A stretch of 5,401 nucleotides of DNA, taken from assembly GCA_009785435.1 (NCBI GenBank), contig WQWG01000051.1:1-5401 (forward strand). Direction: 5' to 3'. The notes below the pieces were generated by a model. That model ran no database searches and was not told the DNA's origin. It saw only the letters and a list, made by a program, of their open reading frames with translations. Positions 1-5,401 of the stretch are shown here, piece by piece; positions within the stretch are counted from its first letter, which is position 1, and every line of letters starts with the position of its first letter. This DNA is from Clostridiales bacterium (lineage in GTDB: Bacteria > Bacillota > Clostridia > Peptostreptococcales > Anaerovoracaceae). The translations under genes were made by a program, and so were the position numbers.

Positions 1-1
1 A

Positions 2-514
2 GAAATCCTGATACAAGAGCTTTGTGGAAATCACGTCGATTTTTACCTCGAAGATGATATGTTTGAAATCGAAGGCACTGCATATCTAGAAGATGACAAA
101 ATCATCATACGGGTACTTTCGGCGGTGATGCACATCCGGAGAATCTGCGGAAAATTTCTGGAACTTCAAGTGAAGAATAAACGTCTTTATGCACAAAGAA
201 TCGATACGGGGAAAATCTTTGAAATGGAAATCAACCGAATTTATAAAAACTTGGTTGATCCCACAGGAGAAGATTTTCTCCATATGAAAACAATTGGTGT
301 AGACCAGTTCTTCCAAAAATCAACCGACACACTCGTTTGGTTTGACCTTGACCAAAACAACTGGACCATTGAGATCAACAAAATCAATATGTTCTCTCAC
401 GGTGATCGATCATCTTATGAAAACATAGAAGATTTGTTTAAGGCACATCCGGAACACATGGGTGGGGTTTGGCAAGCGGTGTTGTTTAGCTCGTCAGTAA
501 TGGAAGGAGAATGA
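2..514 (+). CDS. Unrecognised protein, 3' part (5'-truncated by window edge)
   Basis: The frame is open from base 2 to the TGA at 512-514, giving 170 residues with no N-terminus in view. The first ATG at 59 has no Shine-Dalgarno sequence before it, and the 19 codons upstream read as ordinary protein, so the gene most likely begins outside the window. I do not recognise the family. What is visible is a soluble-looking, mixed-charge chain with alternating hydrophobic and polar stretches that suggest beta structure, such as DKIIIRVLSAVMHIRRI and KIFEMEINRIY, and aromatic-rich segments such as TLVWFDLD. It has only two cysteines, no transmembrane segment and no known catalytic motif. The next gene starts 4 bases after its stop and its ribosome binding site lies inside this gene's last codons, so the two are almost certainly co-transcribed and probably translationally coupled. 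A binding or accessory role in the operon would be a guess. Confidence 0.75.
   Translation, partial: EILIQELCGNHVDFYLEDDMFEIEGTAYLEDDKIIIRVLSAVMHIRRICGKFLELQVKNKRLYAQRIDTGKIFEMEINRIYKNLVDPTGEDFLHMKTIGVDQFFQKSTDTLVWFDLDQNNWTIEINKINMFSHGDRSSYENIEDLFKAHPEHMGGVWQAVLFSSSVMEGE
504..509 (+). promoter_or_regulatory. Ribosome binding site for the Cys-rich small gene
   Basis: AAGGAG lies 9 bases before the ATG at 519, inside the last codons of the preceding gene. This near-consensus site at good spacing is the main reason to accept the 59-codon frame that follows as a real gene. Confidence 0.8.
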
Positions 515-518
515 GTAT

Positions 519-698
519 ATGGCAACAGTAGTTATTGAAACAAATTATAAAAGGTTTGCTCCGATATTGCAGGCCGATGAATGCAAGCAATGCTCTTCCG
601 GATGCCAAATCAGCTGTCAGCAAGTGCTGCCGGCCGATCGTAATGTTGGTGTCGAATGGAGTTTTGAGCATGTTCACTTTGATGACGATGAATGGTGA
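519..698 (+). CDS. Small Cys-rich protein, 59 residues, unrecognised
   Basis: This short frame runs from ATG 519 to TGA 696-698. It has a strong AAGGAG site 9 bases upstream, starts 4 bases after the previous stop and overlaps the next gene by 7 bases, so it fills the space between its neighbours exactly as an operon gene would. The protein carries four cysteines in a CX2CX3CX3C cluster (C22, C25, C29, C33), the only cysteines in it. The acidic, aromatic C-terminus has H51, H53 and the end FDDDEW. There is no signal peptide or membrane segment. The cluster would suit binding of an Fe-S centre or zinc. It is not the classical ferredoxin spacing CX2CX2CX3CP. I do not recognise the family. Possible roles, all inferred, are a small metal- or redox-binding partner of the encoded enzymes or a regulatory protein. 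A modified-peptide precursor is less likely because no maturation enzyme is in view. The gene is easily missed because it falls below 60 codons. Confidence 0.8.
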   Translation: MATVVIETNYKRFAPILQADECKQCSSGCQISCQQVLPADRNVGVEWSFEHVHFDDDEW

Positions 699-2632
699 TT
701 CGAATGAATCCTATAACAAAGGATAGAAATCATATCGACAATTGTAGAAAAGTAGAAATAACTGTGCAAAATGTTGACGGCATTCCTTGCGCCCCGATCG
801 GGAAAAAGATGATTTTTTCTGCAGACGGGATTCTTGAAACGGAACCATGGCAGTTGCCGTGGCCCATGCCATGGATGGAACACGTCTGCAGAACATTTGC
901 GATGGAAATGATCACGGTTACTCAACTCAAACAAGCACGCCTCTATAATCCAGAAGAACCGGATCAGTGCATTGAGGTGCTTGCGAAGAGTTATATTGAT
1001 TTAACCTTAGGTCAATTGGCAAATGAAACCTGTCGTCTTTACCCTGAGCGCGAAGCGCTTGCTAGCAGCAACGGAATCCGGCGTTTCAGTTATGGACAGT
1101 TGAGAGAAAGCTCAACAGCCTTGGCAAAAGGGCTCATTGCTGTTGGCGTAGAAAAGAACGATAAAGTGGCCGTCTGGGCGGTCAATTCCCCTGAGTTTGT
1201 CATGGCGCAGTTTGGAACCGCAAAATCCGGAGGTGTCATGGTGCCGCTGAATGCCCACGAAAGAGGGCCGGTTATCGAAACCACGCTGCGGCAATCCGAA
1301 ACGACAACATTGATCATGCAACCCGGAGCGAAGTCCACTGAAAACATAGATCTTTTGTACCGGGTATGCCCGGAATTGAGCAAAGCTGAACCCGGGAAAT
1401 TAAAAGCAGAGAAACTTCCCAATCTAAAGAATGTGATCGTCATAAGCGATGAAGCATATCCGGGGACTTTTAAGTGGTCGGAATGGATTGGGTTAGGAAA
1501 AACAATTGAGGATGATATTCTTTTGCAGCGGCAAGAGCAGCTCGACATTGAAGATGTCGTCTGTATCATTTACACATCAGGAACGACAGGTGCACCCAAA
1601 GGCGTTATGCTCAGCCATAAAAACGTCATTGAAAATGCTGTCGCAATGGCTGAGAGAATGCAACTTTCAGAAACAGATGTGATGTATGTGCAAACACCGA
1701 TGTTCCATAGTTTTGGTTATGTGGCTTCTGCACTAACGGCCGTTACGCATGGCTGCTCCATGATCATGGTGGATAAATTCCATCCGGAAGCCGCTATGAA
1801 ATTGATTGAACGGGAAAAATGCACGGTGGTATCCGGCGTTCCGACAATGTTTATTGCTTTTATCAATGAACTTGAACAACAACATTTCGACATTTCCGCT
1901 GTGAGAACAGGCATCATTGCCGGCGCATCATGCCCGCCAAAACTGATTCAGAATATAGAGGAAGTGCTCGGCATTAAAAACATCATTCCCGCATATGGTT
2001 TGACAGAAGCTTCTCCGTGTGTCACTGCTGTCTATGGCGATGACCCTCCGGAGCTGAAAGCTTCCAGTGTGGGCGCGCCCATTCCGGGCGTGGAAGTCAA
2101 GATCATAGACCCTGAAACGCAAGAAGCTGTTGATATAGGCGGCAGCGGAGAAATCCGCGTCAGGGGTTACAACATCATGAGCGGTTATTACCGCAAAGCG
2201 GAAGAAACCGCTGCGATCGTAGACAAAGACGGGTGGCTGCACACCGGCGATATGGGATATTTAATGCCAAACGGCTATTTGTGCATCCAAGACCGATACA
2301 AAGATATTATCATTAGGAGCGGGGAAAACATAAGCCCGAAAGAAATTGAGGATCTTCTTAATTTTCATCCTGATGTGGCAGAAAGCAGCGTGGTCGGCGT
2401 CCCCCATGATCTGTATGGCGAAGAAGTGGTGGCATTCGTCAGGCTAAAGGACAAATGCGTTCTTACGGCCGAAATGCTCAGGCAATATTGCAGGGACAGA
2501 TTGGCGACACATAAAACACCAAAAGCATTTCACTTTATGGAACAGTTCCCTTTGTCAAGCTCAGGAAAAAGTCTGAAATCCGAATTACGGCGCATGGCTG
2601 TGAAATTGGAATCAGAGATCAAGGAACAGTGA
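692..2632 (+). CDS. AMP-forming acyl-CoA synthetase (FadD/ACSF2-like) with N-terminal extension
   Basis: The predicted reaction is carboxylate + ATP + CoA to acyl-CoA + AMP + PPi in the cytosol. Numbered from ATG 692 (646 residues), the adenylate-forming enzyme motifs are all present: the phosphate loop YTSGTTGAPKG (294-304), the substrate-side FHSFG (338-342), IIAGASCPP (408-416), YGLTEASP (435-442), GWLHTGD with D520, the hinge region DRYKD...GENISPKEIE (534-553), and the C-terminal catalytic lysine K626 in SSSGKSL. The wording from about 380 onward resembles medium-chain/ACSF2-type ligases, as recalled from that family. Substrate cannot be read from the sequence. The family usually begins near the equivalent of SYIDLTLGQLANE (residue 100), so about 95 residues are extra; they include a W-P rich patch at 53-61. 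The start is uncertain. ATG 692 overlaps the previous gene's stop (ATGGTGA). ATG 704 has GGTGAT just upstream and would give 642 residues. Internal ATGs at 902 and 908 lack a good site. The domain call is firm. Confidence 0.93.
   Translation: MVIRMNPITKDRNHIDNCRKVEITVQNVDGIPCAPIGKKMIFSADGILETEPWQLPWPMPWMEHVCRTFAMEMITVTQLKQARLYNPEEPDQCIEVLAKSYIDLTLGQLANETCRLYPEREALASSNGIRRFSYGQLRESSTALAKGLIAVGVEKNDKVAVWAVNSPEFVMAQFGTAKSGGVMVPLNAHERGPVIETTLRQSETTTLIMQPGAKSTENIDLLYRVCPELSKAEPGKLKAEKLPNLKNVIVISDEAYPGTFKWSEWIGLGKTIEDDILLQRQEQLDIEDVVCIIYTSGTTGAPKGVMLSHKNVIENAVAMAERMQLSETDVMYVQTPMFHSFGYVASALTAVTHGCSMIMVDKFHPEAAMKLIEREKCTVVSGVPTMFIAFINELEQQHFDISAVRTGIIAGASCPPKLIQNIEEVLGIKNIIPAYGLTEASPCVTAVYGDDPPELKASSVGAPIPGVEVKIIDPETQEAVDIGGSGEIRVRGYNIMSGYYRKAEETAAIVDKDGWLHTGDMGYLMPNGYLCIQDRYKDIIIRSGENISPKEIEDLLNFHPDVAESSVVGVPHDLYGEEVVAFVRLKDKCVLTAEMLRQYCRDRLATHKTPKAFHFMEQFPLSSSGKSLKSELRRMAVKLESEIKEQ
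694..699 (+). promoter_or_regulatory. Possible partial Shine-Dalgarno favouring synthetase start at 704
   Basis: GGTGAT matches the 3' half of the extended anti-Shine-Dalgarno pairing (AGGAGGTGATC) and stands 4 bases before ATG 704, which places the pairing in the normal register. No such site precedes ATG 692. The match overlaps the stop codon of the Cys-rich gene, so re-initiation by terminating ribosomes is plausible. It is a weak site, and chance cannot be ruled out. Confidence 0.35.
845..874 (+). repeat. Inverted repeat CCATGGCA / TGCCATGG inside the synthetase extension
   Basis: CCATGGCA at 845-852 is the exact reverse complement of TGCCATGG at 867-874, with a 14-base loop. A competing hairpin GGCA-GT-TGCC lies at 849-858. 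The repeat encodes part of the Trp/Pro-rich patch (W53 to W61), and two CCATGG palindromes account for much of the symmetry. It may be only a by-product of coding. It sits 28 to 34 bases before the internal ATGs at 902 and 908. Confidence 0.5.
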
Positions 2633-2652
2633 CACAGGAGACAACAATTATT

Positions 2653-2679
2653 ATGGATACGTTAATTTTAAATATTTAA
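2653..2679 (+). other. Eight-codon mini-frame in the synthetase/CoA-transferase gap
   Basis: An ATG at 2653 opens MDTLILNI and stops with TAA at 2677-2679. AGGAG at 2636-2640 lies 12 bases upstream, longer than ideal. It occupies most of the 67-base AT-rich gap and ends 20 bases before the start of the CoA-transferase. It might help ribosomes cross the gap, but a frame this short arises easily by chance in AT-rich sequence. It is listed so the gap is documented, not as a firm gene. Confidence 0.2.
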
Positions 2680-2686
2680 TTATGAA

Positions 2687-2692
2687 AAGGAG
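2687..2692 (+). promoter_or_regulatory. Ribosome binding site fixing the CoA-transferase start
   Basis: AAGGAG lies 7 bases before ATG 2700. An earlier in-frame ATG at 2682 would put this site inside the coding sequence and add only MKRRKK, and it has no site of its own. The start at 2700 is therefore preferred. Confidence 0.85.
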
Positions 2693-2699
2693 AAAAAAA

Positions 2700-4340
2700 A
2701 TGGCAAAAGTAATTACGCCCAAAGAAGCAGCCGAGTTATTTCAGGACAATATGGTTATTGCAAGTGCCACCTTTGGTCTGGCAGGCTGGCCTGAGGAAGT
2801 CTCTCTTGCGCTCGTGAAACGTTATGACGAGACAGGAAAGCCCAGAGGCCTTACCCAGATGAACGCAGCAGGCATCGGAAACTGGGGCGGCGGACCGGCC
2901 AGAGGCACCAGAGGAATGTTGGGCGATCCGCCACAACGTGCGGAACGTGGATTAGGCGCTTGGATCAGAGAAGACTACGGGTTGTTGACAAGATGCATCA
3001 GTTCGCATATGGGTTCTTCCCCTGCGCTTCTGAAAGCGGTTTCAGAAAACAAAATGATGGGTTACAATCTTCCTTTGGGAACCATGCTTCAAGTTTGGCG
3101 CGAAGCCGGAAGAAACATGCCCGGAGCAATGACGAAAACAGGATTGGGCACGTTTATCGACCCTCGCAATGAAGGTGGAAAACTAAACGCGCTTACACAA
3201 GAAAAAGGCGAAGACCTTGTGGCGTATATCCCTGATTTCTTTGGCGAAGAGTATCTGTTCTACAAAGTTCCGCGTATTGATATCGGAATTATGAGAGGAA
3301 CGACAGCGGATGAAAACGGCAACATTACTTGTGAAAAAGAATCCCATAACCTGGAAATGTTGGCTGTGGCGCAGACAGCAAAAGCCCACGGCGGTATCGT
3401 AATCGTTCAGGTTGAGACATTGGCAAAAGCCGGAACCCTTAACCCCAAACTGGTCAAAGTTCCAGGCATCTATGTTGACTATATCGTCGTTGCGCAAGAG
3501 CCGGAAGAAATTATGCAAACCCAAGGAACAAAATACAACAGAGCCTTTACAGGCGAAGCGAAAGTTTCCTTGGCTTCCAGCATGCAGCCGCTCCCGTTCG
3601 ACCACGAAAAAGTACTGGTTCGCAGAGCGACAAAAGAAATCAAACCCGGATACAAATGCAACTTTGGAATCGGTGTTCCGACTTTCACAGGAAGCGTTTT
3701 GAACGAAGAGGGCGTTGGACATTCCATTACGATGATTTCCGAATCGGGAAGCATTGGCGGAACTCCCGGCGTTGCTTTGGACTTCGGCGCTCACTGGAAC
3801 GTTGAGGCTTCTTGCGACCAAGGCGAGCATTTCAGCTTCTTTGATGGCGGCGGTCTTGATCTGGGCATATTCGGCCTATCCGAAGTCGATAAAGACGGCA
3901 ACGTCAACACCAGTCTTTTGAATGGAAAGATCATGGGCGTCGGCGGCTTTGCCAACATCTCCGCAACAGCGAAACACGCAGTATTTGCCGGTACATTTAC
4001 AGCCGGTGGCTTAGAGTGTGAGGTTGTAGACGGAAAAATGGTCATTAAGACGGAAGGAAAATTCAAGAAATTCGTTGATAGCTGCCCACAGCTTACTTTT
4101 AACGCAGATCAGTCACTCAAGAGAGGAAACTCCATTATCTATATCACTGAGCGTTGCGTTATCAGAAGAACTGAAAAAGGCATGATCCTTGAAGAAATCG
4201 CGCCGGGAATCGACCTGCAGACGCAAGTTCTTGACCAAATGGGATTCAAGCCGATTATTCCGGAGGGCGGCCCAAAATTGATGGATCCGGAAATTTTCCA
4301 TCCAACTTGGGGCAAGCTCAAAGCGTATATGGGACTTTAA
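2700..4340 (+). CDS. Fused class I (family I) acyl-CoA:carboxylate CoA-transferase
   Basis: The predicted reaction is reversible transfer of CoA from an acyl-CoA to a free carboxylate through a glutamyl-CoA thioester, in the cytosol. At 546 residues both halves of the family I enzyme are in one chain, as in propionate CoA-transferase and YdiF-type acetate/3-ketoacid transferases. Visible landmarks are the glycine loop TFGLAGWPEEV (24-34), YNLPLGTM (122-129), GLGTFIDPRNEGGKLN (148-163), RGTTADENGNIT (199-210), the second-half GIGVP (323-327), the expected nucleophile E348 in SESGSIGG, DGGGLDLGIFGLSEVDKDGNVN (382-403, interrupted here only by description), and GTFTAGG (431-437). The start at 2700 follows a strong AAGGAG. 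The stretch from about 57 to 104 is unlike the GDGxGxGLNHLA pattern I recall for propionate CoA-transferase and seems roughly 20 residues longer, so this is probably a divergent subfamily. Beside an acyl-CoA synthetase it probably recycles CoA between product and substrate acids. Substrate is unknown. Confidence 0.92.
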   Translation: MAKVITPKEAAELFQDNMVIASATFGLAGWPEEVSLALVKRYDETGKPRGLTQMNAAGIGNWGGGPARGTRGMLGDPPQRAERGLGAWIREDYGLLTRCISSHMGSSPALLKAVSENKMMGYNLPLGTMLQVWREAGRNMPGAMTKTGLGTFIDPRNEGGKLNALTQEKGEDLVAYIPDFFGEEYLFYKVPRIDIGIMRGTTADENGNITCEKESHNLEMLAVAQTAKAHGGIVIVQVETLAKAGTLNPKLVKVPGIYVDYIVVAQEPEEIMQTQGTKYNRAFTGEAKVSLASSMQPLPFDHEKVLVRRATKEIKPGYKCNFGIGVPTFTGSVLNEEGVGHSITMISESGSIGGTPGVALDFGAHWNVEASCDQGEHFSFFDGGGLDLGIFGLSEVDKDGNVNTSLLNGKIMGVGGFANISATAKHAVFAGTFTAGGLECEVVDGKMVIKTEGKFKKFVDSCPQLTFNADQSLKRGNSIIYITERCVIRRTEKGMILEEIAPGIDLQTQVLDQMGFKPIIPEGGPKLMDPEIFHPTWGKLKAYMGL

Positions 4341-4349
4341 TGATCGTAC

Positions 4350-4384
4350 TGCCTGCTTCGCGAGGCAAACCATAAAGTTTTATG
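4350..4384 (+). terminator. Tandem small hairpins after the CoA-transferase gene, weak terminator candidate
   Basis: Ten bases after the CoA-transferase stop, TGCCT (4350-4354) pairs with AGGCA (4363-4367), extendable by GC/GC with one bulged base. Directly after it, CATAAA (4371-4376) pairs with TTTATG (4379-4384). No clean run of T follows either stem; the nearest is GTTTTG at 4388-4393. It may be a weak terminator, an attenuating or mRNA-protecting structure, or chance. Confidence 0.35.
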
Positions 4385-4407
4385 AACGTTTTGTTATACC
4401 AATGTTT

Positions 4408-4438
4408 GTTAAATTTTTAACGAAAAATTTTTTATACA
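4408..4438 (+). promoter_or_regulatory. AT-rich inverted repeat with possible promoter before the membrane gene
   Basis: GTTAA (4408-4412) and TTAAC (4417-4421) form a short inverted repeat, followed by AAAAATTTTTT (4423-4433) and TATACA (4433-4438), a fair -10 candidate. The best -35 at suitable spacing is only TTAAAT (4409-4414, 18-base spacer); TTGTTA at 4406-4411 is closer to consensus but about 21 bases away. A start of transcription near 4445 would leave a leader of about 20 bases. The repeat overlapping the -35 region could also be an operator. The rest of the 125-base spacer at 4341-4465 shows no gene. Confidence 0.25.
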
Positions 4439-4450
4439 ACAAAAACTTAT

Positions 4451-4456
4451 AGGAGG
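4451..4456 (+). promoter_or_regulatory. Consensus ribosome binding site of the membrane gene
   Basis: AGGAGG stands 9 bases before ATG 4466. It is the strongest site in the window and fixes the start of the membrane protein gene. Confidence 0.85.
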
Positions 4457-4465
4457 TTTCACATT

Positions 4466-5401
4466 ATGAGTACAGAACCAAACAATGTAACTGCTCCCGC
4501 TAGTGGCCCACCGGATTTATCGAAATATAGTGGCGCTGCTTGGGCAAAATTCATCATCTTATCCGGGTTCGGCATCTTTGTGTTCTTCATCAACATCACG
4601 CTTCCCGCCTATACCAATCCTTTTTCAGGGTGGGAAACTGCTAGCAGACACACTATGCTGATTACACATCTTTCGGACTTTATAAGACATTCGCTATGGA
4701 CCGGAAGCATCAAAGCGATGCCGGCGATCATATGGCTCTTCGGCGTATACTGCCTATGGGACATCTTTAAGGTCAACCCAGCCAAAGCTTGGAAAACAAC
4801 ATCCGTAAACAAAGTGTTTTCTGTCTTTAAATGCATCGGCTTTGTGCTTGTCACTTTCACTGCGATCAACTTCTACACATCAACGTTCAATTCACCGGGA
4901 ACAGGTGCAGAGGGCGTAGCGCTGTGGGCTGCTATTCCGGGTACCGGTTGGGCTCCTGCATTCATGGGTTGGTATTTTGAACCGATTCTGGTTGGCGCGC
5001 GCTCCATGGCGATCTCCCCGTTCGTTTTAAGCAGCATCCTGGTTATGGTAACAATCACCATCCCATTGGCTGCAGCATTCCTGCCGTTTTTAACAAATTA
5101 CGGCCTTGTCGATTTCTTCGGCGTGTTCATGCGCGGCGTTATGCGTCCTCTGTTCAAGCTTCCGGGCCGTGCTTCGGTTATCTCCGTAAGCGCACTGCTT
5201 GCCAGCTTCGTTGTCGCCTTTATCGGGGCTGCCACGGAATACAACACCGGTAAAATGACGCAAAAAGAGGCGATGATCATCGCATATGGTTTGAGTTCCG
5301 CTTCGATAGGCTTCCTATTCGTACTCGGAGCGAATACCGGCATTATGCATATCTGGAATCTATACCTCTGGCCCGCATTTTTCCTTGTACTTATCGTAAC
5401 G
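4466..5401 (+). CDS. YjiH-like Gate (nucleoside recognition) domain membrane protein, 3'-truncated
   Basis: The frame runs without a stop from ATG 4466 to the right edge (312 codons), so the C-terminus is missing. It is a polytopic membrane protein with a polar N-terminus of about 25 residues. Hydrophobic segments lie at roughly 28-45, 82-100, 117-137, 186-208, 239-256, 270-290 and 298 to the edge. The region 234-300, with GRASVISVSALLASF, EYNTGKMTQKEAMIIAYGLSS and IGFLFVLGANTGIMHIW in succession, resembles the conserved core of YjiH proteins, whose Gate domain is shared with nucleoside transporters and spore maturation proteins SpmA/SpmB. That match is from memory. YjiH proteins have no settled substrate. 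Next to a CoA synthetase and CoA-transferase, a role in uptake or export of the carboxylate is reasonable inference. Residues 138-180 (aromatic, Gly/Pro-rich, including GTGWAPAFMGWYFEP) look like a loop outside the membrane core. It may be transcribed with the CoA-transferase or from its own promoter in the 125-base spacer. Confidence 0.8.
   Translation, partial: MSTEPNNVTAPASGPPDLSKYSGAAWAKFIILSGFGIFVFFINITLPAYTNPFSGWETASRHTMLITHLSDFIRHSLWTGSIKAMPAIIWLFGVYCLWDIFKVNPAKAWKTTSVNKVFSVFKCIGFVLVTFTAINFYTSTFNSPGTGAEGVALWAAIPGTGWAPAFMGWYFEPILVGARSMAISPFVLSSILVMVTITIPLAAAFLPFLTNYGLVDFFGVFMRGVMRPLFKLPGRASVISVSALLASFVVAFIGAATEYNTGKMTQKEAMIIAYGLSSASIGFLFVLGANTGIMHIWNLYLWPAFFLVLIVT

Noticed and set aside
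519..698. Classical ferredoxin or modified-peptide precursor
   Set aside because: The cysteine spacing differs from the ferredoxin pattern, and no radical SAM or other maturation gene is in view.
535..726. Plus-strand frame of 63 codons overlapping the Cys-rich gene
   Set aside because: It lacks a ribosome binding site, whereas the overlapping 519-698 frame has a strong one and fits its neighbours' ends.
1090..1569. Minus-strand frame of 159 codons opposite the synthetase
   Set aside because: It is antisense to conserved adenylation-domain sequence, and the Ser/Pro-rich translation has no recognisable domain.
2682..2699. Upstream ATG at 2682 as start of the CoA-transferase
   Set aside because: It would place the AAGGAG site within the gene and add only a Lys/Arg-rich hexapeptide; ATG 2700 has ideal spacing.
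3183..3830. Long minus-strand frame of 215 codons opposite the CoA-transferase
   Set aside because: It lies wholly within a strongly supported + strand gene, its translation shows no family motifs and its composition is that of an antisense shadow.
4609..5343. Minus-strand frames of 62 to 86 codons opposite the membrane protein gene
   Set aside because: They are shadows of the continuous + strand frame that starts at 4466 behind AGGAGG and runs off the window.
1..5401. CRISPR arrays, tRNA or rRNA genes, insertion sequences
   Set aside because: I saw no regularly spaced direct repeats, tRNA-like cloverleaf, rRNA sequence or transposase; coding genes fill nearly the whole window.

Overview
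The window looks like part of a carboxylate-activation operon from a bacterium of the Bacillota type, most likely an anaerobic or facultative member. The reasons are strong AGGAGG-like ribosome binding sites ahead of three genes, moderate GC in genes with AT-rich spacers, tight packing of all genes on the + strand, and a YjiH/Gate-type membrane protein of a kind common in that phylum. The phylum call is inference; no taxonomic marker is present.

Layout, all on the + strand: (1) 2-514, the 3' end of an unrecognised protein cut by the left edge; (2) 519-698, a 59-residue Cys-rich protein with a clear ribosome binding site; (3) 692-2632, an AMP-forming acyl-CoA synthetase of the FadD/ACSF2-like type with an unusual N-terminal extension of about 95 residues, overlapping the Cys-rich gene by 7 bases; (4) 2700-4340, a fused class I CoA-transferase of the acetate/3-ketoacid/propionate type, preceded by a 67-base AT-rich gap; (5) 4466 to the right edge, a multi-pass YjiH-like Gate-domain membrane protein, preceded by a 125-base AT-rich spacer with small inverted repeats and a possible promoter.

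Working together, the enzymes suggest that a carboxylic acid is activated in two ways. The synthetase makes the first acyl-CoA at the cost of ATP. The CoA-transferase then moves CoA from an end-product acyl-CoA to fresh acid without spending ATP. The Gate-domain protein could be the matching transporter. The same division of labour is known from anaerobic caffeate respiration in Acetobacterium, but nothing here fixes the substrate, and no reductase, dehydrogenase or ETF gene is visible.

The least explained parts are the two small genes at the left, the N-terminal extension of the synthetase, and the altered N-terminal region of the CoA-transferase. They are the best places to look for something undescribed.
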